Source: Pseudomonas putida (GTDB lineage: Bacteria; Pseudomonadota; Gammaproteobacteria; Pseudomonadales; Pseudomonadaceae). Taken from it: a stretch of 64,000 nucleotides of DNA. The position numbers and the translations under genes are program-made. This document shows positions 55,457 to 63,748 of the stretch, piece after piece. Numbering within the stretch: position 1 is the stretch's first letter; each line of letters begins with the position of its first letter. The stretch lies in contig NZ_CP066306.1 of NCBI RefSeq assembly GCF_016406145.1, positions 2,976,001 through 3,040,000 of the forward strand, given 5' to 3'. A model generated the notes under the pieces. The model was not told the DNA's origin, searched no databases, and saw nothing but the letters and a program-made list of their open reading frames with translations.

Positions 55457-57477
55457 CGGCCAACTCCTTTTAGAGGTGCATCGACTACCAGGGACGGCGG
55501 TATTAGCGAGACCAACTCAGAAGACGGAAACACGCCCCGTTGATAATACTTACTACTGGCAGTTACCAATGCTTGAGCTTCCCTACTCAGTCGCGACCAA
55601 GCAGGTAATTCTTTGATTATCTCAAAGTCCCTTTTATCCAACTTCCAATCCGCAATCGCAACCAACACCTCTCGCATAGCCGGATCATCGAGGCTGTGAG
55701 CCTGGCCAATAGCAATGTCCATCGCCGTTACCCAGCGTTGGTTCTCCGGGCTGCGCAGAACGGCCGAGTGGTAGCTGTTAGGGTCCATTTCGTCCGGATC
55801 TGCGGGCATCCGGACCTGAATTTCATTAGGCGTCTCTTCGCGGAAAATGACGTAATGATCCTGGGTCTTCAGCATTGCATTACCCGATACGGGTTTTTGA
55901 CGTATGGCTGCAGTTTGATCGCCGGGCTCTTTGCCGATGTTCCACTGGGCACGTTCTTCTTCCAGGTCGATTCGGGTAGGGTTGGTACGCACCTTGAACC
56001 ATTTGAACTTGGCCTTCGGATTGCCCAGCGCGGAGCGGATGCTCACGTCATCAGGGCTGTCCAGGCCTGCCTGGGTGGGTGTGCCGGTTACTGCCTCGGC
56101 GCCAAACATCTGTGGCGCATGGGGCGGGTTCAGGGGTTCGGCATTGATCAGGCGTTCCTCACCTTTCGCGATTGGTGCTTGTGAGGCCACGGCGGCGGTT
56201 GACCAGCCGCCAGGGTAGCGGGGTTCTCCCTCGGCACGCAGCACCGTTTGTTGTATGGCTTCGCCGACCAGTACCGGCTCGCCGTTGCGATGACGCTTGG
56301 TCCACATGCGCTGGTAAAAGCGCAAGGACTGCAACGCCGCCATCGCCGGTTTGCCGTCAGCCAAGGCATTGGGTACCCCATAGGTACCGATGCCCTGAAC
56401 GTCGTCCAGAGCGACCGTGGTGTCGTCCGGGCAGAAGTACAGGTACACCTTGCCGCGGTTGTCACGTTCGGGGAAAACGGTCAGGTTACCCACCTTGTCC
56501 TTGCGCGAGCCCTGCGTGGGTGACCACTTGGGGCCCGTGCGCCCCCCATAGGTCTTGCTGTCCCTGAGCGCGGAAAGCGGCGGCTGGGCATGGGGTGCCT
56601 GGGTGACTGCGGTGGCGATGTTGATCAATGTCGCGAGTGTGTCGTGGCCTTTGGGTGTGGCCTTTGGCAGCACACTGTAAGGCGTGTCCACCATGATGAC
56701 GGTGTCGGCACAGCGTTGGCCCTTGTCGATCAGCATCGCTTGAGCAAGCAGGGTAATCAAGGTGCCTTGACTGTGGCCCATGATGGTGATGGTTTCATCA
56801 GGCGATACACGGCGGATCTCACTGACCAACATGGCCAAACGCGTTGCTGCGAACACAAAGTAACGCCGGTGTGGCCCTTTTCCCATGTACTGGGTGTTGG
56901 ATAGCGTGACTTGTGCGAGATGCCGGATAGCCTTGGCAAAGCCTTGGCTGTACATCTCCAGTAGGTTGTTGGTGGCATTGGCGAAGAACCCGCCGCCCTT
57001 GGCGAAGTGCCGGTCCAGGCGGTTTTCGAATACGTCCTGATATTGGTCGCGCAGTTTGGTCGGGTCGTTATTTTTATCGCGCTTTATCTCGCCAGGCTCG
57101 GCGCGATAGCCCCAATAAAACGGGATCATCAGGCTGCGGGTTTTGGGGTCGTCCGCGTCTCGCTGATAAAGGAACGTGTCTGGATCGTCGAGTGTGGCTT
57201 TGTGATCCTCACCGAGCTCCTGAATGGGGATTTTTTTTGCAGCATTGTAGTCAGCCCCATACCGCCCCGCCGTCAGATCAGGCCGATCCAAACGCTCATT
57301 CACCCCTTGGCACAACCCCGTCTCCACCGACTCGTACGAAGCCCCCGGGTCATTAACGCCGTGCAAGAAGATCACCACCCCTGGCAGGTCGGCAGGCACC
57401 TCCATTTTGCGTTCGGTACTGAAATTGGGTACCAGCCGGGTGACGCTTTGCGCCACGGCATATTGATCGCCACTCAT
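55453..57477 (-). CDS. tle3: T6SS phospholipase effector, Tle3-like
   Basis: The 674-residue protein starts inside the vgrG stop (ATGA) and has no signal peptide. It is an alpha/beta hydrolase: an oxyanion-type loop VVIFLHGVNDPG (about 34-45) and the nucleophile motif GHSQG with Ser236. A C-terminal DUF3274-like region (KFKWFKVRTNPTRIDLEEE) follows. Tle3 enzymes damage phospholipids of rival bacteria after T6SS injection. No Tli3-type immunity gene is seen next to it, where P. aeruginosa has one. Confidence 0.85.
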   Translation of the reverse strand: MSGDQYAVAQSVTRLVPNFSTERKMEVPADLPGVVIFLHGVNDPGASYESVETGLCQGVNERLDRPDLTAGRYGADYNAAKKIPIQELGEDHKATLDDPDTFLYQRDADDPKTRSLMIPFYWGYRAEPGEIKRDKNNDPTKLRDQYQDVFENRLDRHFAKGGGFFANATNNLLEMYSQGFAKAIRHLAQVTLSNTQYMGKGPHRRYFVFAATRLAMLVSEIRRVSPDETITIMGHSQGTLITLLAQAMLIDKGQRCADTVIMVDTPYSVLPKATPKGHDTLATLINIATAVTQAPHAQPPLSALRDSKTYGGRTGPKWSPTQGSRKDKVGNLTVFPERDNRGKVYLYFCPDDTTVALDDVQGIGTYGVPNALADGKPAMAALQSLRFYQRMWTKRHRNGEPVLVGEAIQQTVLRAEGEPRYPGGWSTAAVASQAPIAKGEERLINAEPLNPPHAPQMFGAEAVTGTPTQAGLDSPDDVSIRSALGNPKAKFKWFKVRTNPTRIDLEEERAQWNIGKEPGDQTAAIRQKPVSGNAMLKTQDHYVIFREETPNEIQVRMPADPDEMDPNSYHSAVLRSPENQRWVTAMDIAIGQAHSLDDPAMREVLVAIADWKLDKRDFEIIKELPAWSRLSREAQALVTASSKYYQRGVFPSSELVSLIPPSLVVDAPLKGVGR

Positions 57478-60029
57478 TGGCTGCCTCCTTTGCTGCCGGT
57501 GCTGCGCAAGGCAGCCACTTGTGCCTGGTGCATCGCTTCGCGCTCGACGTGTTCGGTGAGCCCGCTGGCGTCGGTCAGGCCTTGCACGGTGCTACCGTCT
57601 TCGAGTTTGATCTGGTAGGCGTGGTCAACGGCCATTCGCACGCTGTCGTCGGCGTGCCCCGGGTAGTGGAAAGCCAGGCGTTGCGCCGCCGGGTCGCGGG
57701 TGAATGCTGGCAACGGGGCGCTGTCGGTGTTGGGGCCGACCCAGTCATGCTCGCTGGCATGGACGATAACCTTGCCTTGGCTGCCGATTTCGACACCGCC
57801 GCCGATCTTGATATAGCTGCCATCATCGGCCACCAGGCGGATGGTTGGCGCGGTGATGACCGCCTCGCCTTCGGCGGCCGACAGGTGCAGGTTTTTTTGT
57901 GCGTTGACGGTGATGTCGTCTTCCTGGGCCTGGACCAGCACTTTGCCGCGGTTGGCAATGGCACTGATCCCCTCATCCTGGGCGAAGGCACTGATGCCCT
58001 TGCCGGCTTGCAGGCGCATGGCGGCGCCGCTGGTCAACTGCAGGTGGTCCTGGGCGGTGGTGTCGTGGTTAGCACCGGCATAGTGGGTTTGCGAGCGCGG
58101 TGTGGCACTGGTGATACCCGCCTCAGCCGCAACGGCCATGACGGGCTTGCCCGGGCTGTCGCTGTCGGGCGCTGGCCACTGTTTCAGCGCCTGGCTCAAG
58201 GCGTCGATGCCCTCGCTGTTTACCGCTGCCCCGCCTCGCGCGGCGGCGGTTTGCCCGAGGTTTTTGAACAGCTCCCCGCACTCGGCCAGCAGCGTGAGCA
58301 GCTCTTCGCGGTCCAGCTGTGCCCCTGTGGCGTCCTGGCGGGCATAGGTGGTCAGCAACATGCCTTGGGCGGCGCGCAGGGCAATCGCGGCGTCGGTGCG
58401 CAATTCGGCGCCGTTGCCACGGGCCTTGGCTTGGCCGTCAGTACGTGGCTCGGTGAGTTTGCCCAGATTGAGCGCTGTGGCCTGGTGCGTGGTGCCGACG
58501 CGGGCACGCAAGGCGCCCGGTGTGTCATCGAACAACAGCTCGTTGAAACCGCGGCCCTTGTGCTCCTGGGTCTGGATGCCGGAAAGCGCGCGGTTGCCTG
58601 GCAGGCCCGAGGCTTTGCTGAAGCGCGGCGGTGTCTGCTCGGCGTTGTACAGCACCGAGGTGACCACGGGGCGGTCGATATCGCCGGCCAGGAAGGTGAC
58701 CAGCACTTCCTGGCCGATACGTGGCAAGAACTGATGGCCAAAACCTCTGCCAGCGCTGGGCATCGCCACACGCACCCAGGTGGTACCCTGCGGCAGGCTG
58801 TCGCCGCGCTGCCAGTGGAACCGGACCTGGATCCGCGCCAGCTCGTCAGTGAAGACCTCTTCGCCCTCCGGCCCTACTACGATCGCGCTGAGCGGCCCGT
58901 TGATGGCGGGGCGCGGCACGGTGATCGGGTGGCGGTAAGGGATGCTCTGGCGAATACAGACAAACTGGTTGTCGTAACCTGCGGGCTCATCCGAGAAATA
59001 GTTGTTGCGCCCCTGGTGCGCGACCGACACCAGCAGGAACTGGCGAGCTTCTGCCGCTCCACCTTCGTGGTCGAAGTGCTGGGTCAGTTCGAAGCTGTAG
59101 CCCGGCCGCATGGCCCGGCAGTTGCTGCTGCCGGTAAAGGTCTTGGCCTGGGCTTCGATGATCTCCAGGTGGCGGCGGACCAGCGCCTCGCCCTCATCGC
59201 GCAAGCCGTGGCTGTAGGCACCTAAAAAGTCGTAGACCTCGTAGGGCGGGACGTCGCCCTGTTCATTGAGGCTGTCCATGTCGATGGACAACGAATTTCT
59301 TGGGTGCTTGTAATCGAAGGTCTGGATGGCCATTTTGCCCGGTTGCAAGGCCCGGTGGCTGCGCCACTGGGTGATCGAGTCACTGGTCTCGGTGACAAAG
59401 GCGCTGTGGTACCGGATCTGCGGTTGCTCAGGCAGCGCTTCCAGGCCCTGGGATCGATCCGTGATGATCAGGCTGTGCCCGTCCTTGCTGTGATCGAAGT
59501 AGAAGAACAGGCCGTCCTGCTCCAGCAAGCGCAACACGAAATTCAGGTCGGTTTCGCGGTACTGGGTGATGTAGCTGTGGGACTTGAGAGGCCTGAGCAG
59601 GCGAAACTCGAAGTGGCGCAACCCGCCGTAGTGCTCGAACACCGTGCGAATGACCGTTTCAATGGTCTGCTCTTGAAAGATCCGCGAATCAATGCGTCGC
59701 GACAGCATCCACAGCCAGGGGCTCAGTGTCGCGCTGTAACGCGCCAGGCCACCGTCGCTGCCCAGCAGGTTGAACCGGGTGATGTGGCCATGGATATGGC
59801 GTAGGCCGCCGTCGGCCAGCTCGATGTCCAAACAGGCAGGTTGGCCGATCAATGATTTGAGTTCGAGCCTGGCATCCTGGCTGATCAACGACAGCTCGAA
59901 GCTGAACAGCGTGGATAACCCTTCATTGCCGCTGAAATGCTCCAGCAGCAACGCCTGGTCACCTCGGATGGGGGTGGTGAGTTTGATCAGTCGGCGGTTT
60001 TGTGGTGCAAAGATCCTCGTCAATTCCAT
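57474..60029 (-). CDS. vgrG: VgrG (TssI) T6SS spike protein
   Basis: The 851-residue protein begins MELTRIFAPQNRRLIKL; a TTG three bases upstream is an alternative start, with AGGGAG before both. Residues about 30-330 are the gp27-like hub, about 380-470 the gp5-like OB fold (VRFHWQRGDSLPQGTTWVRV), and about 620-780 a DUF2345 region with the repetitive beta-helix needle. A basic C-terminal tail of about 60 residues follows. It carries no evident enzymatic domain, so its cargo is likely Tle3 bound through Tla3. No structural tss genes are in the window; it is an orphan locus. Confidence 0.93.
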   Translation of the reverse strand: MELTRIFAPQNRRLIKLTTPIRGDQALLLEHFSGNEGLSTLFSFELSLISQDARLELKSLIGQPACLDIELADGGLRHIHGHITRFNLLGSDGGLARYSATLSPWLWMLSRRIDSRIFQEQTIETVIRTVFEHYGGLRHFEFRLLRPLKSHSYITQYRETDLNFVLRLLEQDGLFFYFDHSKDGHSLIITDRSQGLEALPEQPQIRYHSAFVTETSDSITQWRSHRALQPGKMAIQTFDYKHPRNSLSIDMDSLNEQGDVPPYEVYDFLGAYSHGLRDEGEALVRRHLEIIEAQAKTFTGSSNCRAMRPGYSFELTQHFDHEGGAAEARQFLLVSVAHQGRNNYFSDEPAGYDNQFVCIRQSIPYRHPITVPRPAINGPLSAIVVGPEGEEVFTDELARIQVRFHWQRGDSLPQGTTWVRVAMPSAGRGFGHQFLPRIGQEVLVTFLAGDIDRPVVTSVLYNAEQTPPRFSKASGLPGNRALSGIQTQEHKGRGFNELLFDDTPGALRARVGTTHQATALNLGKLTEPRTDGQAKARGNGAELRTDAAIALRAAQGMLLTTYARQDATGAQLDREELLTLLAECGELFKNLGQTAAARGGAAVNSEGIDALSQALKQWPAPDSDSPGKPVMAVAAEAGITSATPRSQTHYAGANHDTTAQDHLQLTSGAAMRLQAGKGISAFAQDEGISAIANRGKVLVQAQEDDITVNAQKNLHLSAAEGEAVITAPTIRLVADDGSYIKIGGGVEIGSQGKVIVHASEHDWVGPNTDSAPLPAFTRDPAAQRLAFHYPGHADDSVRMAVDHAYQIKLEDGSTVQGLTDASGLTEHVEREAMHQAQVAALRSTGSKGGSQ

Positions 60030-60291
60030 CAACGATATTACTCCCTGTAAAAACTAGCGGTGGAAAGTATCACAGGTGCCGGGAGGGCCAAACCCGTCGG
60101 GGCGGGTCAGTATTTGACAAACTGTGACGGTCGTTCCAAATGACAGGACTTTTCACTTTCCACCGACAGCTTCAGCGAAGTGGCTGGTGGGCGTTGAATG
60201 CGACTCCCCGGCAAGACGGAATGTGACGACACAGGCCAGGCCATACGGGCGTTTCGGCCGTTCTACCCAGACGATTGGCGCTGGGTCAGCG

Positions 60292-60468
60292 ATGACGGTG
60301 CACAAGAGGGCATCTGCGTCCATACCCCATGTATTGGATGCCTTGGGCAGGGAGATCAGGATAAACAAAGAGGTGATCGAAATGGCAAGAAAACGGGCAG
60401 TTGCCAGGTTCGGTGACGCGCAACTCCCTAGTGACAAGGTGCGCAAGCATGTCCGGGGACGATCATGA
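60292..60468 (+). CDS. Possible small protein (58 residues)
   Basis: A 58-codon frame (MTVHKRASASIPHVLDALGR and on) rich in Lys and Arg ends with a stop inside the right direct repeat. The ribosome-binding site is weak, so it may be a remnant. The rest of the 453-base gap between vgrG and umuC (60030-60482) holds nothing else recognisable, apart from the vgrG promoter region near 60040-60130. Confidence 0.35.
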   Translation: MTVHKRASASIPHVLDALGREIRINKEVIEMARKRAVARFGDAQLPSDKVRKHVRGRS

Positions 60469-60515
60469 AGCGATTCATCCTCTCAACATTTGACCGTCCA
60501 CAGCTGATCGATCCG
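60454..60515 (+). repeat. 62-bp direct repeat, right copy (umuC 3' end)
   Basis: Identical to 51650-51711. It comprises 29 bases beyond the umuC stop, the stop itself and the last ten umuC codons, and also the end of the small frame at 60292. Its position at a gene's 3' end is like that of many attachment sites that leave the target gene intact. Confidence 0.92.
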
Positions 60516-61757
60516 CGTCGTATAGGATTGGCTCATCATCTCCCTCCTCATTCCCCAGTCCGGTGTCGCCGGCACGCTGGCGGCCCGCATCGTTCCCCTG
60601 CCCCAGCGTTCGTTGATGTCATCCATCACTTGCATCAGCCGATCACACGTCACCGACTGTTTGAGTGCAAACAAGTCCTCAGAGAATTCTCCTGGTTGCC
60701 GCAGGTCCATCAGCAATACCTCGGCCTTGCTGTATCGAAACCCCGGCCTGAAGATCAGTCCGACCGCGTCGGTGGCCAGTCGGGTCATGAGCAGCGTGTC
60801 GCAGGTCGGGTACGGCAGTTCCACCAGTGCCCCTTGGGCATGACGAGGCTCGTCCGGGTTGAACATCCCCGTTCGGATGCTCACCCGCATGCGTTTGCAC
60901 ACCGAGCCCTGAGCCCGGAGCTTCTGCGCAGCTCGGCCAACATAGGTGGCCACGGCCTGCTTGATCGGCGCCAGTTCGTTCAGCCGCTTGCCGAACATAC
61001 GGCTGCAGCAGATCTCCTGCTTCGCAGGTTCAGCCTCGTCCAGTTCCAGGCATGGCATGCCCGCCAGCTCACGAGCGGTCTTCTCCACCACCACGCTGAA
61101 TTTCTGCCGCAGCGTCCAGGGGTCAGCCGTGGCCAGATCCATCGCAGTGTGAATGCCCATGGCCTCAAGGTGAGCAGTCATTCGCCGGCCAACGCCCCAC
61201 ACCTCTTTCACTTCGGTATTGCGCAGGACCCAATCGCGCTTGAACGGATCGGTAATGTCGACCACCCCACCAGTCTGCGTCTGTAAACGTTTGGCGGTGT
61301 GGTTGGCCAGCTTCGCAAGTGTCTTGGTGCTGGCGATCCCGACACCCACGGGGATACCGGTGCACTGGAAGATCCTGGATCGCAACTTGTGACCGAATTG
61401 GGTCAGGTTTTCCTGAATACCGGACAGGTCGGCGAAGCATTCGTCGATGCTGTAGATTTCGGTGGCAGGCACCATCGACTCGATCAGGGTCATGACGCGC
61501 TCGCTCATGTCGCCATATAAGGCATAGTTGCTGCTGAAGGCCATGATGCCGTGCCGCCGCAACTTGTCTTTCGCCTGGAAATACGGCTCGCCCATCTTCA
61601 CGAATGGCTTTGCGTCGTAGGACCTGGCGATCACGCAGCCGTCGTTGTTGCTCAACACCACGATCGGGGTTTTGGCCAGGTCAGGCCGAAATACCCGCTC
61701 GCAGCTCGCATAGAACGAGTTGCAGTCGATCAGCGCAAATACCTGGTTACTGCGCAT
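60483..61757 (-). CDS. umuC: DNA polymerase V catalytic subunit UmuC (RulB-like)
   Basis: The start at 61757 (MRSNQVFALIDCNSFYASCE) gives 424 residues, the UmuC length. Y-family motifs are visible: FALIDCNSFYASCERVF, YSIDECFADLSGI and the helix-hairpin-helix segment TEVKEVWGVGRRM. It performs translesion synthesis with UmuD'. It overlaps umuD by 11 bases. Homologous rulB genes in Pseudomonas are known insertion hotspots for mobile elements. Confidence 0.95.
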   Translation of the reverse strand: MRSNQVFALIDCNSFYASCERVFRPDLAKTPIVVLSNNDGCVIARSYDAKPFVKMGEPYFQAKDKLRRHGIMAFSSNYALYGDMSERVMTLIESMVPATEIYSIDECFADLSGIQENLTQFGHKLRSRIFQCTGIPVGVGIASTKTLAKLANHTAKRLQTQTGGVVDITDPFKRDWVLRNTEVKEVWGVGRRMTAHLEAMGIHTAMDLATADPWTLRQKFSVVVEKTARELAGMPCLELDEAEPAKQEICCSRMFGKRLNELAPIKQAVATYVGRAAQKLRAQGSVCKRMRVSIRTGMFNPDEPRHAQGALVELPYPTCDTLLMTRLATDAVGLIFRPGFRYSKAEVLLMDLRQPGEFSEDLFALKQSVTCDRLMQVMDDINERWGRGTMRAASVPATPDWGMRREMMSQSYTTRIDQLWTVKC

Positions 61758-62175
61758 GGTCGCGCACGCTGTACCGCACGACACCCCAAATAACGAGCTC
61801 GTCGCCTTCCATGATGTATCGCGGTGGATACGCCGGGTTCTCGGACTTGAGAATCACCACTGCGTCACGGCGGTGCAAACGCTTGCAAACGGGCTCGCAG
61901 TTGACCGCAGCGATGACAATGTCCCCATGCTCCGCCTCACGCCCGCGGTCTACGATGACGATGTCACCCGAGTAGATCCCTGCCCCCTGCATGCTGTCGC
62001 CCTCAACTTTTACCAGATACACATGGGGCGCACGGAGGTCGAATATCTCATCAAGGGAGATATGGCCTTCCAGATGGTCCGCTGCAGGCGATGGGAATCC
62101 GGCCGGAACGTGAAACGAATAGAGCGGTAACGGTTCGGTACCGCCGGTTGGCATACCCAGAAATGTGATGGTCAT
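61747..62175 (-). CDS. umuD: UmuD (RulA-like) SOS mutagenesis protein
   Basis: The start at 62175 (MTITFLGMPTGGTEPLPL) gives 142 residues. The self-cleavage site is VPAGFPSP (Ala-Gly), the catalytic serine lies in VEGDSMQGAGI and the lysine in EPVCKRLHRRD. RecA-stimulated self-cleavage makes UmuD', the partner of UmuC. A LexA box lies 21 bases upstream of the start. Confidence 0.95.
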   Translation of the reverse strand: MTITFLGMPTGGTEPLPLYSFHVPAGFPSPAADHLEGHISLDEIFDLRAPHVYLVKVEGDSMQGAGIYSGDIVIVDRGREAEHGDIVIAAVNCEPVCKRLHRRDAVVILKSENPAYPPRYIMEGDELVIWGVVRYSVRDHAQ

Positions 62176-62195
62176 GGTGGAAGGCCCGAGAAAAA

Positions 62196-62211
62196 CTGTA
62201 TACATATACAG
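62196..62211. promoter_or_regulatory. LexA (SOS) box
   Basis: CTGTATACATATACAG is a perfectly palindromic 16-base match to CTGT-N8-ACAG. It lies between umuD (minus) and the SRAP gene (plus), 66 bases from the latter, and could control both. Confidence 0.9.
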
Positions 62212-62277
62212 TAGATCCCGCATCGGGTGCCCGGTCAATCCTGGGCGCTGAAATTTCTGACGGGCGAGAGGTGAGCT

Positions 62278-62997
62278 ATGTGTGGACGGTACTCGATCTA
62301 CGAGTCGATGGACCACTACCTGCGGCAGCTATCGCTGGACCTGGTAGTGATCAATGGCTATGACCATGAGGCCATCAATCGCTACAACGTAGCGCCGTCG
62401 ACGCGCGTTGAGATCATTCGCCAGGTCGGGGATGGATTGACGGTGGATCGCGTCAAGTGGGGCTGGTCGCCGTTCTGGGCGAAGGGGAAGCGCCCCGATC
62501 CGATCAATGCTCGAGCCGAAACAGTGGTGACGGGCACGTTTTTCAAAGGACTTTGGCCAGGGGGTAGAGCCTTGGCGCCGGCCAACGGCTGGTTCGAATG
62601 GATACCCGATCCAGCGGAGCCGAAGCGCAAGCAGCCGTACTACATTACCAGCGCTGATGGAGGGCCACTCTACTTCGCAGCGCTCGCTGAAGTGCATCAG
62701 AGCATTGACCCGGATGAGCGCGATGGGTTCGTTATCATCACCGCAGCTGCGGACGAGGGCCTGATCGACATCCACGACCGAAAGCCCTTGGTGCTGCCCC
62801 CTGAGCTTGCCCGGGAATGGATCGCCCCAAGCACATCACCAGAGCGGGCTTCGGCGATAGTGGAACAGGGCTGCAGGCCGGCAGCGGACTTTCGTTGGTT
62901 TCCAGTAGACAAGGCGGTGGGCAATGTCAGGAATGAGGGTGCATCGTTGGTTGCACCGATAAACAGCGAAGACCGGCAGGGTCAGCTAGAGTTTTGA
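62278..62997 (+). CDS. yedK: SOS response-associated peptidase (SRAP/YedK family)
   Basis: The 239-residue protein begins MCGRYSIYES, placing the conserved catalytic cysteine at position 2. Other conserved parts are INARAETV, GWFEWI and GLIDIHDRKPLVLPP. SRAP proteins form a thiazolidine crosslink with abasic sites in single-stranded DNA and protect them. It follows GCGAGAGGTGAGCT and diverges from umuDC across one LexA box. Confidence 0.94.
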   Translation: MCGRYSIYESMDHYLRQLSLDLVVINGYDHEAINRYNVAPSTRVEIIRQVGDGLTVDRVKWGWSPFWAKGKRPDPINARAETVVTGTFFKGLWPGGRALAPANGWFEWIPDPAEPKRKQPYYITSADGGPLYFAALAEVHQSIDPDERDGFVIITAAADEGLIDIHDRKPLVLPPELAREWIAPSTSPERASAIVEQGCRPAADFRWFPVDKAVGNVRNEGASLVAPINSEDRQGQLEF

Positions 62998-62998
62998 T

Positions 62999-63346
62999 AT
63001 GTTCAAGCACCGTGAGATAACGATCATGCTAAAACAAGAAGCAGACGACGTGATTGAGCGTATCAGGGACGACCTGAAAAGGCATGGTGTGCTGATCGGC
63101 TACGATCCAGAGTTTACCGCTGCCGATTTCGGTTGCGACCTGGACCACCACGTCGCTCAGGTCAGAGAGGATCCGGAAAACCGCGTCGCGTGTATCGTGA
63201 TACATGACGAAGGCTTGTGGGCACAGCTCAGGCAGGGGTCCGTTTATCGCTGCGTCGTCAGTGAATGTAAAGGTAAGCTGTTCGGCATGCCGATTACCAT
63301 TGACCCTCAAACGGATGCGTCGTACACCATTCAGTACAAGCCCTGA
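62999..63346 (+). CDS. Hypothetical protein after SRAP gene
   Basis: The 115-residue frame begins one base after the SRAP stop; an internal ATG at 63026 is an alternative start. The protein is acidic and soluble, with DDVIERIRDDLKRHG and later CIVIHDEGLWAQLRQGSVYR. It is probably co-transcribed with the SRAP gene and therefore SOS-linked. No family was recognised. Confidence 0.6.
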   Translation: MFKHREITIMLKQEADDVIERIRDDLKRHGVLIGYDPEFTAADFGCDLDHHVAQVREDPENRVACIVIHDEGLWAQLRQGSVYRCVVSECKGKLFGMPITIDPQTDASYTIQYKP

Positions 63347-63376
63347 AATGTCTGCAGGGTAGTCTGCCAGCCAGGG

Positions 63377-63544
63377 TCACCATCTGCCTGCCAGGTAGAA
63401 CATCCCTTCGGCGAGCGTCGTCAAGACGATGCCGTCGAATACATCGCCACAAGCGGCTTTATCTGAGAGCCATGCGTCGGCCTGCGCGGCCAGAAAGAAG
63501 ACCGCGATGAATAAAACGGCGCCCGCGATGCGCCAATGCCGCAC
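63377..63544 (-). CDS. Possible small membrane protein (GTG start)
   Basis: A 55-codon frame from a GTG at 63544 encodes a basic start, a hydrophobic segment (AGAVLFIAVFFLAAQADA) and an acidic tail with one cysteine. It might be a small signal-bearing or membrane peptide. There is no clear ribosome-binding site, and it overlaps the integrase remnant, so it is uncertain. Confidence 0.3.
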   Translation of the reverse strand: MRHWRIAGAVLFIAVFFLAAQADAWLSDKAACGDVFDGIVLTTLAEGMFYLAGRW

Positions 63545-63728
63545 CTATGCGACAATACGCTCAATGTCTGGTCTCAACCCCACATTTATCGCCCAACAGC
63601 TCGGGCATGGCGTGCAGATGCTCTTATCGACTTATGCGCGCTGGATTAACTCGTCCAACGACTGGCAGGAGCTGGACACGCTCCAGATTGGTCCGAAATT
63701 GGTCCGCAGCTGCGAAGAAGCCACGTAA
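63528..63728 (+). pseudogene. C-terminal remnant of a tyrosine-type integrase
   Basis: The frame reads CRTYATIRSMSGLNPTFIAQ, then QLGHGVQMLLSTYARWI with the usual His and the nucleophile-like Tyr, and ends about 30 residues later. This is the end of a phage-type tyrosine recombinase. The catalytic domain before it, including the first Arg and the HxxR box, is missing or scrambled. It is the trace of a lost prophage or island next to ybiT. Confidence 0.7.
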
Positions 63729-63748
63729 GTTATTGATAGGTAAGCTCC

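Noticed and set aside
57477..59225. A 582-codon plus-strand frame
   Set aside because: It is antisense to vgrG and lacks a ribosome-binding site or recognisable domain.
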